A stretch of DNA of 64,000 nucleotides, taken from Rhodocyclales bacterium (GTDB lineage Bacteria > Pseudomonadota > Gammaproteobacteria > Burkholderiales > Rhodocyclaceae). How positions within the stretch are numbered: position 1 is the stretch's first letter; every line of letters begins with the position of its first letter. A program made the translations under genes and the position numbers. Below are positions 1 through 9,309 of this stretch, piece after piece. Under the pieces are notes generated by a model that worked only from the letters and a program-made list of their open reading frames with translations, was not told the DNA's origin and did no database searches. The stretch is from assembly GCA_016235805.1 (NCBI GenBank), contig JACRIY010000046.1, positions 1 through 64,000 of the forward strand. The letters run 5' to 3'.

Positions 1-1
1 C

Positions 2-199
2 GGCCTTAACTGCCCGCTTCCCATCCTTCGCGCCAAGAAGTCGCTCGCCGAGCTTCAGTCCGGTCAGGTATTGCGGATCATTGCCACCGACCCGGGTTCG
101 GTCAAGGATTTCGCAGCCTTTGCCAAGCAGACCGGCAACGACTTGCTGGCCAGCGCGGAAAAGGACAAGGAATTCGAATTCTTCATGAAGCGCAAGTAA
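2..199 (+). CDS. tusA: TusA-family sulfur carrier protein (5' end missing)
   Basis: Only the last 65 codons are in the window; the frame is already open at the left edge. The visible part begins with the family signature GLNCPLPIL, in which the cysteine of the CPxP motif carries the persulfide, and ends FFMKRK. TusA proteins pass sulfane sulfur between sulfurtransferases, DsrE-type proteins and oxidation or thiolation pathways in the cytoplasm. A dsrE2 gene follows about 240 bp downstream on the same strand, the usual pairing in sulfur oxidisers, which favours a role in dissimilatory sulfur traffic over tRNA thiolation. That role is inference. Confidence 0.9.
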   Translation, partial: GLNCPLPILRAKKSLAELQSGQVLRIIATDPGSVKDFAAFAKQTGNDLLASAEKDKEFEFFMKRK

Positions 200-219
200 G
201 CAGCGCAGTCTTTTCTGGC

Positions 220-239
220 GGCCTGCCTGCGGGCGGGCC
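220..239 (+). terminator. Hairpin downstream of tusA
   Basis: GGCCTGCC and GGCGGGCC pair (one G-U) around a TGCG loop 20 bp after the tusA stop. There is no T-tract after it, so it may be a 3'-end stabiliser rather than a strong intrinsic terminator. Confidence 0.4.
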
Positions 240-258
240 GTGCTTCACCGATCCACGC

Positions 259-282
259 GCCGTGTCGCCGGCGCCGACTTTC
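259..282 (+). repeat. Dispersed 24-bp motif, copy 1 (plus orientation)
   Basis: Matches the consensus GCCGTGTCGCCR + GCGCCGACTTTT except for the last base. It lies in the intergenic gap between tusA and dsrE2, 60 bp after the tusA stop. Confidence 0.85.
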
Positions 283-441
283 AAAGCATCCTCTCGGATA
301 TTCCAGTCCGAAATCGGTCTGGGAGCGCTAAATGCCCACACAATTATTATTGGCTATCCGGGTATAGAAAAATTCGTCTGGATGCTGCGCTGCACTTTAT
401 CAGACTATTCGGAATTGGTCATATAGGCAGGGAGCAGAGAT

Positions 442-1056
442 ATGGGCGCAATCCCCGAAATCGCAAGCATCGACGAACTGGTCAATCGCCGGCTGGAAGA
501 ACTTCTGCCGCAGAAGATCGAAGAAGCTCTGCGCGAGCGCGAGGAGTCGAAGACACCCTCGATGGCGATCATCGCCACCCGCGGTACGCTGGACTGGGCC
601 TATCCGCCATTCATCCTCGGTTCCACCGCTGCTGCACTGGGCTGGGACGTGTCCATCTTCTTCACCTTCTACGGGCTGAACCTGCTCAAGAAGGATGTTT
701 CCGACCTGAAAGTCAGCCCGCTCGGCAACCCCGGCATGCCGATGAAAATGCCGTTCGGCCCGGACTGGTTCAAGGGCATCAACTGGAACATTCCCAACAT
801 CATCCAGGCCGGCGTGCCGGGTTTCGAAACCGTGGCCACCATGCTGATGCAACAGACCATAAAGAACAATGGCGTCGCCACCATCGAAGAACTGCGCGGC
901 CTGGCCCAGGAGGCCGATGTCAAGTTCATCGCCTGCCAAATGACGGTGGATTTGTTCGGATTTCACCACGACGACTTCGTTCCCGGACTCGACTTCGCCG
1001 GAGCGGCGACCTTCCTGCCCGTGGCCCAGAAGGCCGACGTCAGCCTGTTCATGTAG
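442..1056 (+). CDS. DsrE2-type DsrE/F-like sulfur-transfer protein
   Basis: 204 residues. Residues 1-38 are a charged, probably helical leader (many E, K, R). The DsrE-fold core follows, with MAIIATRGTLDWAYPPFI at about 41-58 and a hydrophobic stretch SIFFTFYGLNLL at 71-82. A cysteine at 165 (IACQMTVDLFG) is the likely persulfide-carrying residue of the family. Proteins of this type are small, partly membrane-associated sulfur-trafficking proteins usually encoded beside tusA and sometimes a rhodanese. An RBS-like GGGAGCAGAG precedes the ATG. The family call rests on residue pattern and on the neighbouring tusA. Confidence 0.85.
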   Translation: MGAIPEIASIDELVNRRLEELLPQKIEEALREREESKTPSMAIIATRGTLDWAYPPFILGSTAAALGWDVSIFFTFYGLNLLKKDVSDLKVSPLGNPGMPMKMPFGPDWFKGINWNIPNIIQAGVPGFETVATMLMQQTIKNNGVATIEELRGLAQEADVKFIACQMTVDLFGFHHDDFVPGLDFAGAATFLPVAQKADVSLFM

Positions 1057-1171
1057 CAGGAAGGCAACACAAGTTCAGCCGACCCGGCGGTTCGTCTGGA
1101 CTTCATGAATCGCTTCGGTTTATACCTATAACTTGTTGAAATTTATCTAACACCCTCGGGGAGATGTTCGA

Positions 1172-2566
1172 ATGAAACTGAAAAAAATCGCAGCACTGGT
1201 AGCTATTGCCGCCGCATCCGGCTCGGCCTTCGCCACGGATGGCTATTTTGCGCATGGTTATGGCATGAAAGCCAAGGGCATGGGCGGAGCGGCGACCGCG
1301 ATGGCATCCGACTCCTTCGGTGGCGCCAACAACCCTGCCAGCATGGTTTGGGCTGGTGACCGGCTGGATGTCGGGCTGGACTTCTTCTCCCCAAAGCGAA
1401 CGATCAGCCGAAGCGGCGGAACTGCTGGAATCGATTTCCAGGCGGAAAGCGGTAGCAACATGCACTACGTGCCCGAATTCGGCTACAACAAGATGCTGGG
1501 CTGGGATATGTCGCTGGGCGTTACGGTGTACGGGAACGGCGGCATGAATACGGACTTTCCGGGCGGCCAGATCAGTACCGCACCCGGTTCAACGGTAACG
1601 TGTCCCGGCTTCAACGGCATGGCCGGTGCGGTCGCTGTTGGTGCTCCGTTCAACGCCCTTTGCGGCAGCGGACGGCTTGGCATCGACATGATGCAACTGG
1701 TTGTTGCTCCGACCTTTGCGATGAAGGTCAACAAGACGAACTCCCTGGGTGTGGCCCTGTTGCTCACCCACCAGCAGTTCAAGGCCAGCGGCCTGCATGG
1801 TTTCGGTGGCTACACTGCAACCGCGACCACCGGCGGTCCCTCGAACCTGACCAATCTCGGTCGCGACAAATCCAATGGCGTCGGACTGCGATTCGGCTGG
1901 ATGGGTCAGTTGAGCGATACGGTAACAATGGGCGCCGCCTATGCGACCAAGACCCGGATGAGCAAGTTCGACCTGTACAAGGATCTTTTCGCTGAGCGGG
2001 GTGGATTCGACCTTCCCGAGAATTGGAACATCGGCCTTGCATTCAAGCCGAATGACCAATGGACGATCGCCGCTGATTTCCAGCGGATCAACTACGGCGA
2101 TATCAATTCCGTCGGAAATCCGAGTACCAATGGCGGCCTGACCATCGGACCTGGCGCGCCGGGACCGTTCGCCGCTGCGGGCGGAACGCTTGGCTGCGAC
2201 AGTTGCCGCGGCTTCGGCTGGAGCAATGTCGATGTCATCAAGCTAGGTTTCGAGTACAAGTACAGCAATGCCCTGACGCTGCGAGCCGGTTACAACCACA
2301 CCGACAATCCGATATCGTCGCGCGACGTCACGTTCAACATGCTTGCGCCCGGCGTCGTTCAGGACCATGTCACGCTTGGCTTCACCTACAACGTGACCAA
2401 GGATTCGGAGCTGACCATGGCCTACATGCACGCATTCAAGAAATCGGTTTCCGGCACCAGCCTGTTCAATCAATGGACCACTGCATTCGGCATGGGAACG
2501 GCGGGCACCGACAAGATCGAGATGTCGCAGAATTCACTTGGCATCGCCTACGGTCTCAAGTTCTGA
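1172..2566 (+). CDS. FadL/OmpP1/TodX-family outer-membrane channel
   Basis: 464 residues with a signal peptide ending near residue 21 (AFA before TDGYFAHGYG). The mature N-terminus has the plug pattern of FadL proteins, including GYGMKAKGMGGA and then a GGANNPASM-type block (about residues 30-58). The rest alternates like a beta-barrel and ends LGIAYGLKF with the terminal aromatic typical of outer-membrane proteins. The family imports hydrophobic molecules across the outer membrane: fatty acids or aromatics in studied cases. Here it lies among sulfur-transfer and SQR-like genes, so a hydrophobic sulfur compound is a possible but unproven cargo. RBS GGGGAG precedes the ATG. Confidence 0.88.
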   Translation: MKLKKIAALVAIAAASGSAFATDGYFAHGYGMKAKGMGGAATAMASDSFGGANNPASMVWAGDRLDVGLDFFSPKRTISRSGGTAGIDFQAESGSNMHYVPEFGYNKMLGWDMSLGVTVYGNGGMNTDFPGGQISTAPGSTVTCPGFNGMAGAVAVGAPFNALCGSGRLGIDMMQLVVAPTFAMKVNKTNSLGVALLLTHQQFKASGLHGFGGYTATATTGGPSNLTNLGRDKSNGVGLRFGWMGQLSDTVTMGAAYATKTRMSKFDLYKDLFAERGGFDLPENWNIGLAFKPNDQWTIAADFQRINYGDINSVGNPSTNGGLTIGPGAPGPFAAAGGTLGCDSCRGFGWSNVDVIKLGFEYKYSNALTLRAGYNHTDNPISSRDVTFNMLAPGVVQDHVTLGFTYNVTKDSELTMAYMHAFKKSVSGTSLFNQWTTAFGMGTAGTDKIEMSQNSLGIAYGLKF

Positions 2567-2605
2567 TCGGCTGAGGCCGTTCGGAATGCCGCAAGTCTGA
2601 CCGGC

Positions 2606-2637
2606 AAGGGCTGGAAGCGAACGCGCTTTCAGCCCTT
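2606..2637 (+). terminator. Strong stem-loop after the FadL-type gene
   Basis: A 14-bp stem (AAGGGCTGGAAGCG with CGCTTTCAGCCCTT, one G-U) closes a 4-base loop about 40 bp after the stop codon. The T-tract is poor (TTGTT). Probably a terminator or mRNA 3'-end protector. Confidence 0.6.
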
Positions 2638-2739
2638 GTTCCATTCAACGCGCAGTTCGCGTCGGGCGTCGATCCAGACCGCCCGGCAGGACAGCATCGT
2701 CCAAAAATTACATTTTCGAAACTTCCCAAGGAGAGAGAC

Positions 2740-3651
2740 ATGTCCAGATTTCTTAACAGCATTGCCGTGTTGATCATGGCGCTGTTCGCTGCAGCGGCAT
2801 TCGCGCAGGATGTCGTGCTGAAGCCCTTCGTCCTTGCCTCGAAAGGGGCGGGCGACGTCGCGCAAAAAGTTGACGCCACGAAAGCTGCGCTGACCAAGGC
2901 CGGCTTCGTCGTTGCCGGCAGCTATTCGCCCTACGCGAACACGACCGTCATCGGCGTGACCAACGACGAATTGCGCGGCACGGCCGCCAAATCGGAGCAT
3001 GGCGGCTTCGGTGCGGCGATGCGCGTGGCGGTGGTCAAGGTGAAGGATGAGGTGCAGGTTTCCTATACCAACCCGCCCTACTGGGCCAACGTATATCGCA
3101 TGAATGGCGAGTTGAAGGACACTGCCGCCAGGCTGCAGGCGGCCTTGGGCAAGGTCGAGGAATTCGGCGCCAAAGGCCTGACCGCGGAGCAGTTGCGCAA
3201 GTACCACTACGCCTTCGGCATGGAGTACTTCAACGAGCCGAACGAGTTCGTCAAGTACGGCAGCCACGAGGAGGCGGTCAAGGCCGTGGAAGCGGGCCTC
3301 GCGGCGGGCAAGCAGGGCGTGACCAAGGTCTATCGCGTTGACGTCGCCGGCAAGAAGGAAGTCCTGTTCGGCGTCGCGATGAAGGGCGCGGGCGACAGCA
3401 AGATGATGGACGACGCCTACCTGATGAGCGAGATCGACTTCAAGGACGTCAAGTCCGCGGCGCACCTGCCCTATGACATCCTGGTATCTGACAATACCGT
3501 CTTCGCCCAGTACGCGCGCTTTCGCATCGCCGTCAGCTTTCCCGATCTTTCGATGATGGGCGCCAACAGCTTCATGAACATCATGAAGTCGCCCGAGGCT
3601 ATCCGCGAAGCGCTATCGCTCACCGTCGGCGGCAAGAAGGACGCGCGTTGA
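2740..3651 (+). CDS. Secreted protein with DUF302-like N-terminal region, function unknown
   Basis: 303 residues. A clear signal peptide ends around residue 22 (AFA before QDVV). The segment at about 35-115 has the look of a DUF302 domain: an amphipathic helix with AALTKAGF, then VAGSYSPYANTTVIGVTNDEL and VKVKDEVQVSYTNPPYWANVY. The second half is rich in Lys/Glu helices and has no motif I recognise. RBS AAGGAGAG lies 7 bases before the ATG. It lies between the FadL-type porin and the SQR-like flavoprotein on the same strand, so a periplasmic role in the same process is plausible. DUF302 membership is a resemblance, not a proven match. Confidence 0.8.
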   Translation: MSRFLNSIAVLIMALFAAAAFAQDVVLKPFVLASKGAGDVAQKVDATKAALTKAGFVVAGSYSPYANTTVIGVTNDELRGTAAKSEHGGFGAAMRVAVVKVKDEVQVSYTNPPYWANVYRMNGELKDTAARLQAALGKVEEFGAKGLTAEQLRKYHYAFGMEYFNEPNEFVKYGSHEEAVKAVEAGLAAGKQGVTKVYRVDVAGKKEVLFGVAMKGAGDSKMMDDAYLMSEIDFKDVKSAAHLPYDILVSDNTVFAQYARFRIAVSFPDLSMMGANSFMNIMKSPEAIREALSLTVGGKKDAR

Positions 3652-3679
3652 TTCGCTAAGCCGATCCGGCAACTGCATC

Positions 3680-3703
3680 GCCGTGTGGCCGGCGCCGACT
3701 TTT
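3680..3703 (+). repeat. Dispersed 24-bp motif, copy 2 (plus)
   Basis: One mismatch to the consensus (GTGTGGCC instead of GTGTCGCC). Intergenic, 28 bp after the stop of the preceding secreted-protein gene. Confidence 0.85.
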
Positions 3704-3832
3704 GCGAAGCGGTCGCAGATAGGCTCCACTTCGATGGCGCCGCGGTGACCCGACATCACGCCGGGGCGGCACCGGGCAGTAAAATGCCGGCACGCACTGA
3801 ACCGGCGGTCCCGCAGCACAACGGAGAAGGCA

Positions 3833-4963
3833 ATGTCCAGGAACATCAGCATCATCGGCGCCGGTTTCGGCGCCCTCACCGCGGCGCGCAGCCTGCGCAA
3901 GCTCGATGCCGCCGCGCGCATCACCATGATCGCGCCGCGGCCCGAGTTCATCTACCTGCCCAGCCTGATCTGGCTGCCTTCCGGCAAGCGCAAGGCGCAG
4001 GACCTGGTGATCCCGCTCGACAAGTTCCTGCGCGAAAACGACATCCAGTTTGTCGCAGCCGAAGCCAACGGACTGGCCGACGGCGGGCGCAGCGTGCTGA
4101 CAAGCACCGGTCCGGTCGCCAATGACGGGCTCATCATTGCCTGCGGCGGACGCTTCATCAAGAAGCTGCCGGGCATCGAACTGGCCATCCTGCCCTGCGA
4201 GGGCATCGCGCCCGTGGAGCGCCTGCGCACGCGAGTCGCGGAACTGGAATCGGGCACCATCGCCCTGGGCTTCGCCGGCAATCCGAACGAGCCGACCGCG
4301 ATGCGCGGCGGACCGATCTTCGAATTCCTGTTCGGACTCGACACCCAGTTGCGCCGCGAGGGGCGGCGCGACAAGATCAAGCTGGTCTTCTTCAATCCCA
4401 TGCCCAAGCCGGGCAACCGCCTCGGCGAAAAGGCCGTGGAGCGCCTGATGGGCGAAATGAAGCGCCGCGAGATCGCCACCCACCTGGGGCACAAGATGGT
4501 GGGATTCGAAACTGGCAAGGTCAAGACCGAGGGCGGCGAGTTCGCCGCCGACATCATCGTCTTCATGCCCGGCATGACCGGCAACGCCTGGTTCGACAAC
4601 ACCGACCTGCCGCGCTCGAGCGGCGGCCTGATCAAGGCCGACGCGCACTGCCGCGTCGATGGCCGCGACAAGGTTTACGTGGTGGGCGACGCGGGCAGTT
4701 TCCCGGGGCCCGACTGGATGCCGAAGCAGGCCCACATGGCCGACCTGCAGGCCGCCACGGCGGCGGCAAACCTGCTCGCCGAACTGGACGGGCGCGCGCC
4801 GGATCAGACTTTCGCGGTCGAACTCATGTGCATCGTCGACAGCCTCGACGCGGGCATGCTGGTGCGCCGCACCGAGTCATCGGCCTGGGCCCTGCCGCGC
4901 ATGAAGCTGATGCACGGCGCCAAGGACTGGTTCGAATCGCTCTACCTGCGGCGCTACCGCTAG
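3833..4963 (+). CDS. SQR-like FAD/NAD(P)-dependent oxidoreductase
   Basis: 376 residues. The N-terminal dinucleotide-binding motif IIGAGFGA lies at 8-15, and the C-terminal FAD motif VYVVGDAGSF follows RVDGRDK, as in sulfide:quinone oxidoreductases and flavocytochrome c sulfide dehydrogenase. The block RGGPIFEFLFGLD (about 158-170) aligns by position with the SQR block that normally carries a catalytic cysteine before G-x-x-Y/F-E. Here that position is arginine. Cysteines remain at 104 and 122 and near the C-terminus (ELMCIV). The likely role is membrane-associated oxidation of a reduced sulfur species with quinone, but loss of the central cysteine makes true SQR activity uncertain. RBS GGAGAAGG. 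Confidence 0.85.
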   Translation: MSRNISIIGAGFGALTAARSLRKLDAAARITMIAPRPEFIYLPSLIWLPSGKRKAQDLVIPLDKFLRENDIQFVAAEANGLADGGRSVLTSTGPVANDGLIIACGGRFIKKLPGIELAILPCEGIAPVERLRTRVAELESGTIALGFAGNPNEPTAMRGGPIFEFLFGLDTQLRREGRRDKIKLVFFNPMPKPGNRLGEKAVERLMGEMKRREIATHLGHKMVGFETGKVKTEGGEFAADIIVFMPGMTGNAWFDNTDLPRSSGGLIKADAHCRVDGRDKVYVVGDAGSFPGPDWMPKQAHMADLQAATAAANLLAELDGRAPDQTFAVELMCIVDSLDAGMLVRRTESSAWALPRMKLMHGAKDWFESLYLRRYR

Positions 4964-4977
4964 CGGCGCGGCAGGGC

Positions 4978-7803
4978 TCAGCCCAGGCGCTGCCTTTGCG
5001 CCACGAGCTTCACCAGCGTGGCCTGGAAGCCGGCGAGGCGTTCACGCTCCTGCGCCACCACGGCGGCGGGGGCGCGGGCGACGAAGCTTTCGGTGGCGAG
5101 CTTCTTCTCGGCCTTGCCGATCTCGCCTTCGATGCGCAGGATCTCCTTGCCCATGCGTTCACGTTCCGCCGCCACGTCGATCTCGATCTTCAGCATCAGG
5201 CGGAATTCGCCGACGATTTGCACCGGTGCGTCGGAATCCGGCAGCGTTTCCGCCGCGGTCACTTCGGAGAGCTTGGCCAGGGCGGCGAGGTAGGGCGCGT
5301 AGGCGCCCAGGATTGCCGTGTCGCCAGCGCCGACTAATGGCACCTTCTGCGCCGGCGAGATGTTCATCTCGCCGCGCAGGCTGCGGCAGGCGTTGATCAT
5401 GTCCTTCAGCCTTGCCACCCAGGCTTCGGCCGCGGCATCGCAACGCGAGAGGTCGGCCTTCGGGTAGGGCTGCAGCATCAGCGAACGCGACTCGTCGGCG
5501 GCGTCCGCGCGGCCGGCAATCGGGGCCACCGTCTGCCAGAGTTCTTCGGTGATGAAGGGGATCAGCGGGTGCGCCAGGCGCAGCACGGTTTCCAGCACGC
5601 GCACCAGGGTGCGCCGCGTCGCGCGTTGCTGCGCCTCACCGCCGCCCTGGATCTGCACCTTGGCCAGTTCCAGGTACCAGTCGCAGTATTCGTCCCAGAC
5701 GAACTCGTAAATGCCGCGCGCCAGCAGGTCGAAGCGGTAGTCGGCGAAATGCTGCGCGACTTCCTGCTCGACCTTCTGCAGGCGGCTGACGATCCAGCGG
5801 TCGGCCTGGGAGAAATCAAGGTAGCTGCCGGTGCAGGCGTCGGAACCGTGCTCGGCGAGGCCGCAATCCTGACCCTCGCAATTCATCAGCACGAAGCGCG
5901 AGGCGTTCCACAGCTTGTTGCAGAAATTGCGGTAACCCTCGCAGCGCTGCATGTCGAACTTGATGTCGCGCCCCGGCGAGGCCAGCGAAAGGAAGGTGAA
6001 GCGCAGCGCGTCGGTGCCGAAGCCGGGAATGCCATCGGGGTATTCCTTGCGCGTGCGCTTTTCGATCTTGGCCGCGTCCTTCGGATTCATCAGGCCCGTG
6101 GTGCGCTTCTTCACCAGTTCATCGAGCGTGATGCCGTCGATCAGGTCGATCGGGTCGAGCACGTTGCCCTTGGACTTGCTCATCTTCTGGCCTTCCGCGT
6201 CGCGGATCAGGCCGTGCACGTAGACGTCCTTGAACGGAATCTTGCCGGTGATGTGCTTCGTCATCATCACCATGCGCGCCACCCAGAAGAAGATGATGTC
6301 GAAGCCGGTGACCAGCACCGTCGAGGGCAGGTAGAGGTCCAGCGCCGTGTTCGACTTGGCCGGCCACTCCGGTGTCCAGTCCAGCGTGGAGAAAGGCCAC
6401 AGGGCCGACGAATACCAGGTGTCGAGCACGTCCGGATCGCGTTCCAGGCCGCCCGTGTAGCCGTCGCGTTTGGCCTGGGCATAGGCCTCGGCTTCGTCGT
6501 GGGCGACGTAGAAGCGCCCGTCGTCCGAGTACCAGGCCGGTATCTGGTGGCCCCACCAGAGCTGGCGCGAGATGCACCAGTCCTGGATGTTGTTAAGCCA
6601 CTGGTTGTAGGTATTGACCCAGTTCTCCGGGACGAATTTGATCTCGCCCGAGGCCACGCATTCCAGTGCCTTGCCGGCGATGCTGCTGCCATCGGCGCCG
6701 GGTTTGCTCATGGCGACGAACCACTGGTCAGTGAGCATGGGCTCGATCACCGCGCCGGTGCGGTCGCCGCGTGGCACCATCAGCTTGTGCGGCTTCACGC
6801 TGGCCAGCAGGCCGGCCGCCTCGAGGTCGGCGACGATCGCCCGGCGCGCCTCGTAACGGTCCATGCCGCGGTACTTCTCGGGGCCGTGTTCGTTGATGCG
6901 CGCGTCCAGCGTCAGCACGCTGATCGGCGTGAGGCCGTGGCGGTGGCCGACCTGCCAGTCGTTGAAGTCGTGCGCCGGGGTGATCTTGACGCAGCCGGTG
7001 CCGAATTCCTGGTCCACGTAGCTGTCGGCGATGACCGGGATGGTGCGCTCGCACAGCGGCAGTTGTACCTGTTTGCCGATCAGGTGCTTGTAGCGGTCGT
7101 CGTCGGGATTGACCGCCACCGCGACGTCGCCGAGCATGGTTTCGGGGCGCGTGGTCGCCACGGTCAGCGACCCCTTGCCGCAGGCGATGGGATAGTGGAT
7201 CTCCCACATCGAGCCGTCTTCCTCCTCGCTGACCACTTCGAGATCGGACACGGCCGTGAGCAGCTTCGGGTCCCAGTTCACCAGGCGTTTGCCGCGGTAG
7301 ATCAGGCCTTCGTTGTACAGGCGGACGAAGGTCTCGGTGACGATCTTGGACAGGCCCGCGTCCATCGTGAAGCGCTCGCGCGACCAGTCGGGCGAGGTTC
7401 CCAGGCGGCGCATCTGGCGCGTGATGGTGTCGCCGGAGTATTTCTTCCATTCCCAGACTTTTTCGAGGAATTTCTCGCGTCCGAGGTCGTGGCGCGACTG
7501 GCCCTGGGCGTCGAGTTGCCGCTCGACGACGATCTGCGTCGCGATGCCGGCGTGGTCGGTGCCAGGCTGCCACAGCGTGTTGTCGCCGCGCATGCGGTGG
7601 TAGCGCGTCAGCGAATCCATGATCGCCTGGTTGAAGCCGTGGCCCATGTGCAGGGTGCCGGTGACGTTCGGCGGCGGCAGCAGGATGCAAAAATTTTCGG
7701 TCTTTGCAGTGTCGAGTCCGGCGGCGAAATAGCCGCGCGACTCCCAAACCGGGTACCAGCGTCGCTCGATGTCGGCGGGTTCGAAGCTCTTGGCGAGTTC
7801 CAT
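4978..7803 (-). CDS. valS: Valyl-tRNA synthetase
   Basis: 941 residues, the normal length. The class I signatures are present: HMGH at 52-55 and KMSKS at 540-544, with an [10 protein letters not shown] block just before the first. The large editing domain lies between them, followed by the anticodon-binding domain and a C-terminal coiled coil (about 880-941, ending [12 protein letters not shown]). It charges tRNA-Val with valine in the cytoplasm and hydrolyses mischarged threonine. It converges on the SQR-like gene with a 14-bp gap. Residues about 824-830 (VGAGDTA) are encoded by an inverted copy of the dispersed 24-bp motif. Confidence 0.98.
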   Translation of the reverse strand: MELAKSFEPADIERRWYPVWESRGYFAAGLDTAKTENFCILLPPPNVTGTLHMGHGFNQAIMDSLTRYHRMRGDNTLWQPGTDHAGIATQIVVERQLDAQGQSRHDLGREKFLEKVWEWKKYSGDTITRQMRRLGTSPDWSRERFTMDAGLSKIVTETFVRLYNEGLIYRGKRLVNWDPKLLTAVSDLEVVSEEEDGSMWEIHYPIACGKGSLTVATTRPETMLGDVAVAVNPDDDRYKHLIGKQVQLPLCERTIPVIADSYVDQEFGTGCVKITPAHDFNDWQVGHRHGLTPISVLTLDARINEHGPEKYRGMDRYEARRAIVADLEAAGLLASVKPHKLMVPRGDRTGAVIEPMLTDQWFVAMSKPGADGSSIAGKALECVASGEIKFVPENWVNTYNQWLNNIQDWCISRQLWWGHQIPAWYSDDGRFYVAHDEAEAYAQAKRDGYTGGLERDPDVLDTWYSSALWPFSTLDWTPEWPAKSNTALDLYLPSTVLVTGFDIIFFWVARMVMMTKHITGKIPFKDVYVHGLIRDAEGQKMSKSKGNVLDPIDLIDGITLDELVKKRTTGLMNPKDAAKIEKRTRKEYPDGIPGFGTDALRFTFLSLASPGRDIKFDMQRCEGYRNFCNKLWNASRFVLMNCEGQDCGLAEHGSDACTGSYLDFSQADRWIVSRLQKVEQEVAQHFADYRFDLLARGIYEFVWDEYCDWYLELAKVQIQGGGEAQQRATRRTLVRVLETVLRLAHPLIPFITEELWQTVAPIAGRADAADESRSLMLQPYPKADLSRCDAAAEAWVARLKDMINACRSLRGEMNISPAQKVPLVGAGDTAILGAYAPYLAALAKLSEVTAAETLPDSDAPVQIVGEFRLMLKIEIDVAAERERMGKEILRIEGEIGKAEKKLATESFVARAPAAVVAQERERLAGFQATLVKLVAQRQRLG
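5315..5338 (+). repeat. Dispersed 24-bp motif, copy 3 (plus), inside valS
   Basis: Perfect through GCCGACT, then AAT. Read antisense by valS as LVGAGDTA, in the loop of the anticodon-binding domain where ValS sequences vary. Confidence 0.8.
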
Positions 7804-7952
7804 AGGAGTGCAGGGAAGTGCAAAAGCGGCAATTTTAGCGGAAGGCTGTCGCCAGACCGGCCGAAATGGGCGCTAAATCTGCGGCGGCCGGGGGTTTGGG
7901 CTATCATTGCCGCCTTCCAAAGCTGGCTCTCCATGGCCCGTTCCCAGTTTCC

Positions 7953-9308
7953 ATGATCCGCAAGCTGTTGCGCCGCGTATTCCGTCGCGGCGACCCTACC
8001 GTTCCGCCCGCGCCGGCCATGATTCCGATGGCCCGCCACGGCATTCGTCGCGAGCACGTGTCGCTCGGTGCGCGACGCACCTGCGAGACGCTGCAACAGG
8101 CCGGGCACAAGGCCTACATCGTCGGCGGCGCGGTGCGCGACCTGATCGCCGGCATCGATCCCAAGGATTACGACATCGCCACCGACGCCACGCCGGAGCA
8201 GGTGCGCGCGCTGTTCCGCCGCGCCCGCATCATCGGCCGCCGCTTCCAGATCGTGCATGTCATGCAGGGCGGCGAGACGCTGGAGGTGTCCACCTTCCGC
8301 GCCGCGCACGATGCCGATACGGTCAAGGACGAGCATGGCCGCGTGTTGCGCGACAACGTCTTCGGCTCGATCGCGGAGGATGCCGCGCGGCGCGACTTCA
8401 CCGTCAATGCGCTCTACTACGATCCGTCCACCGAGACCGTGATCGATTACCACCACGGGGTCGCCGACCTGCAGCAGAAAACCCTGCGCATGATCGGTGA
8501 ACCGAGGCTGCGCTATCGCGAGGATCCGGTGCGCATGCTGCGCGCCGTGCGCCTGTCGGCCAAGCTCGGCTTGACGCTCGATCCGGCGGTGCGCGCGCCG
8601 ATCCGCGAAATGGCCGAGTTGATGGAGAACGTGCCGGCGGCGCGCCTCTTCGACGAAATGCTGAAGCTGCTGTTCTCCGGGCATTCGGTCGAAGCCGTCC
8701 ATCGCCTGCGCGACGACGGCCTGCACCACGGCCTGCTGCCCTTGCTCGACGTGATCCTCGAACAACCGCTGGGCGAGAAGTTTGTCATGCTCGCGCTGGC
8801 CGGCACCGATGCACGGGTCAAGGCCGGCAAGTCGCTGTCGCCGGGCTACCTCTTCGCTACGCTGCTCTGGCACGAAGTGCTGGCCGCCTGGGAAGCGCGC
8901 AAGGCGCGCGGCGAAGTGCCGATTCCCGCCTTGTACGAGGCGATGGACGAGGTGCTCAACGTGCAGGGCGAGAAACTTGCCATCACGCGCCGCATCGCCG
9001 GCGACATCAAGGACATCTGGGCGTTGCAGCCGCGTTTCGAGAAGCGCGCCGGCAAGACCCCGTATCGCCTGATCGAGTTGCCGCGCTTCCGGGCCAGCTA
9101 CGATTTCCTTGTGCTGCGCGCGCAAAGCGGCGAGATCGACATGGAGATCGCCGACTGGTGGCACGACTTCCAGAATGCCGACCACGATGCGCGCGAAGCA
9201 CTGCTGATCCCTGACAGCGCGCCGAAAAAGCGCCGTCGCCGCGTACGCGGCAAGAAGTCGACGGAGGAGGGTGGCACCTCCGACACCGCGCCGGCCAGCG
9301 AAAGCTGA
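7953..9308 (+). CDS. pcnB: Poly(A) polymerase I
   Basis: 451 residues from the ATG at 7953. An upstream in-frame ATG at 7866 adds 29 residues with no family character. The nucleotidyltransferase head contains IVGGAVRD (about 56-63), DYD at 72-74 (metal-binding aspartates) and DFTVNALYYDP. The tRNA-nucleotidyltransferase-like RNA-binding region LRMIGEPRLRYREDPVRMLRAVRL follows. The tail is very basic (PKKRRRRVRGKK), as usual in PcnB. It adds poly(A) tails to RNA 3' ends and promotes decay; the tail and lack of a C-terminal HD domain favour PcnB over Cca. It is followed at once by folK, as in many proteobacteria. Confidence 0.95.
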   Translation: MIRKLLRRVFRRGDPTVPPAPAMIPMARHGIRREHVSLGARRTCETLQQAGHKAYIVGGAVRDLIAGIDPKDYDIATDATPEQVRALFRRARIIGRRFQIVHVMQGGETLEVSTFRAAHDADTVKDEHGRVLRDNVFGSIAEDAARRDFTVNALYYDPSTETVIDYHHGVADLQQKTLRMIGEPRLRYREDPVRMLRAVRLSAKLGLTLDPAVRAPIREMAELMENVPAARLFDEMLKLLFSGHSVEAVHRLRDDGLHHGLLPLLDVILEQPLGEKFVMLALAGTDARVKAGKSLSPGYLFATLLWHEVLAAWEARKARGEVPIPALYEAMDEVLNVQGEKLAITRRIAGDIKDIWALQPRFEKRAGKTPYRLIELPRFRASYDFLVLRAQSGEIDMEIADWWHDFQNADHDAREALLIPDSAPKKRRRRVRGKKSTEEGGTSDTAPASES

Positions 9309-9309
9309 A

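Noticed and set aside
5569-7956. A 795-codon open frame on the plus strand
   Set aside because: It is the exact antisense of valS, whose motifs are complete. Long shadows are expected at this GC level.
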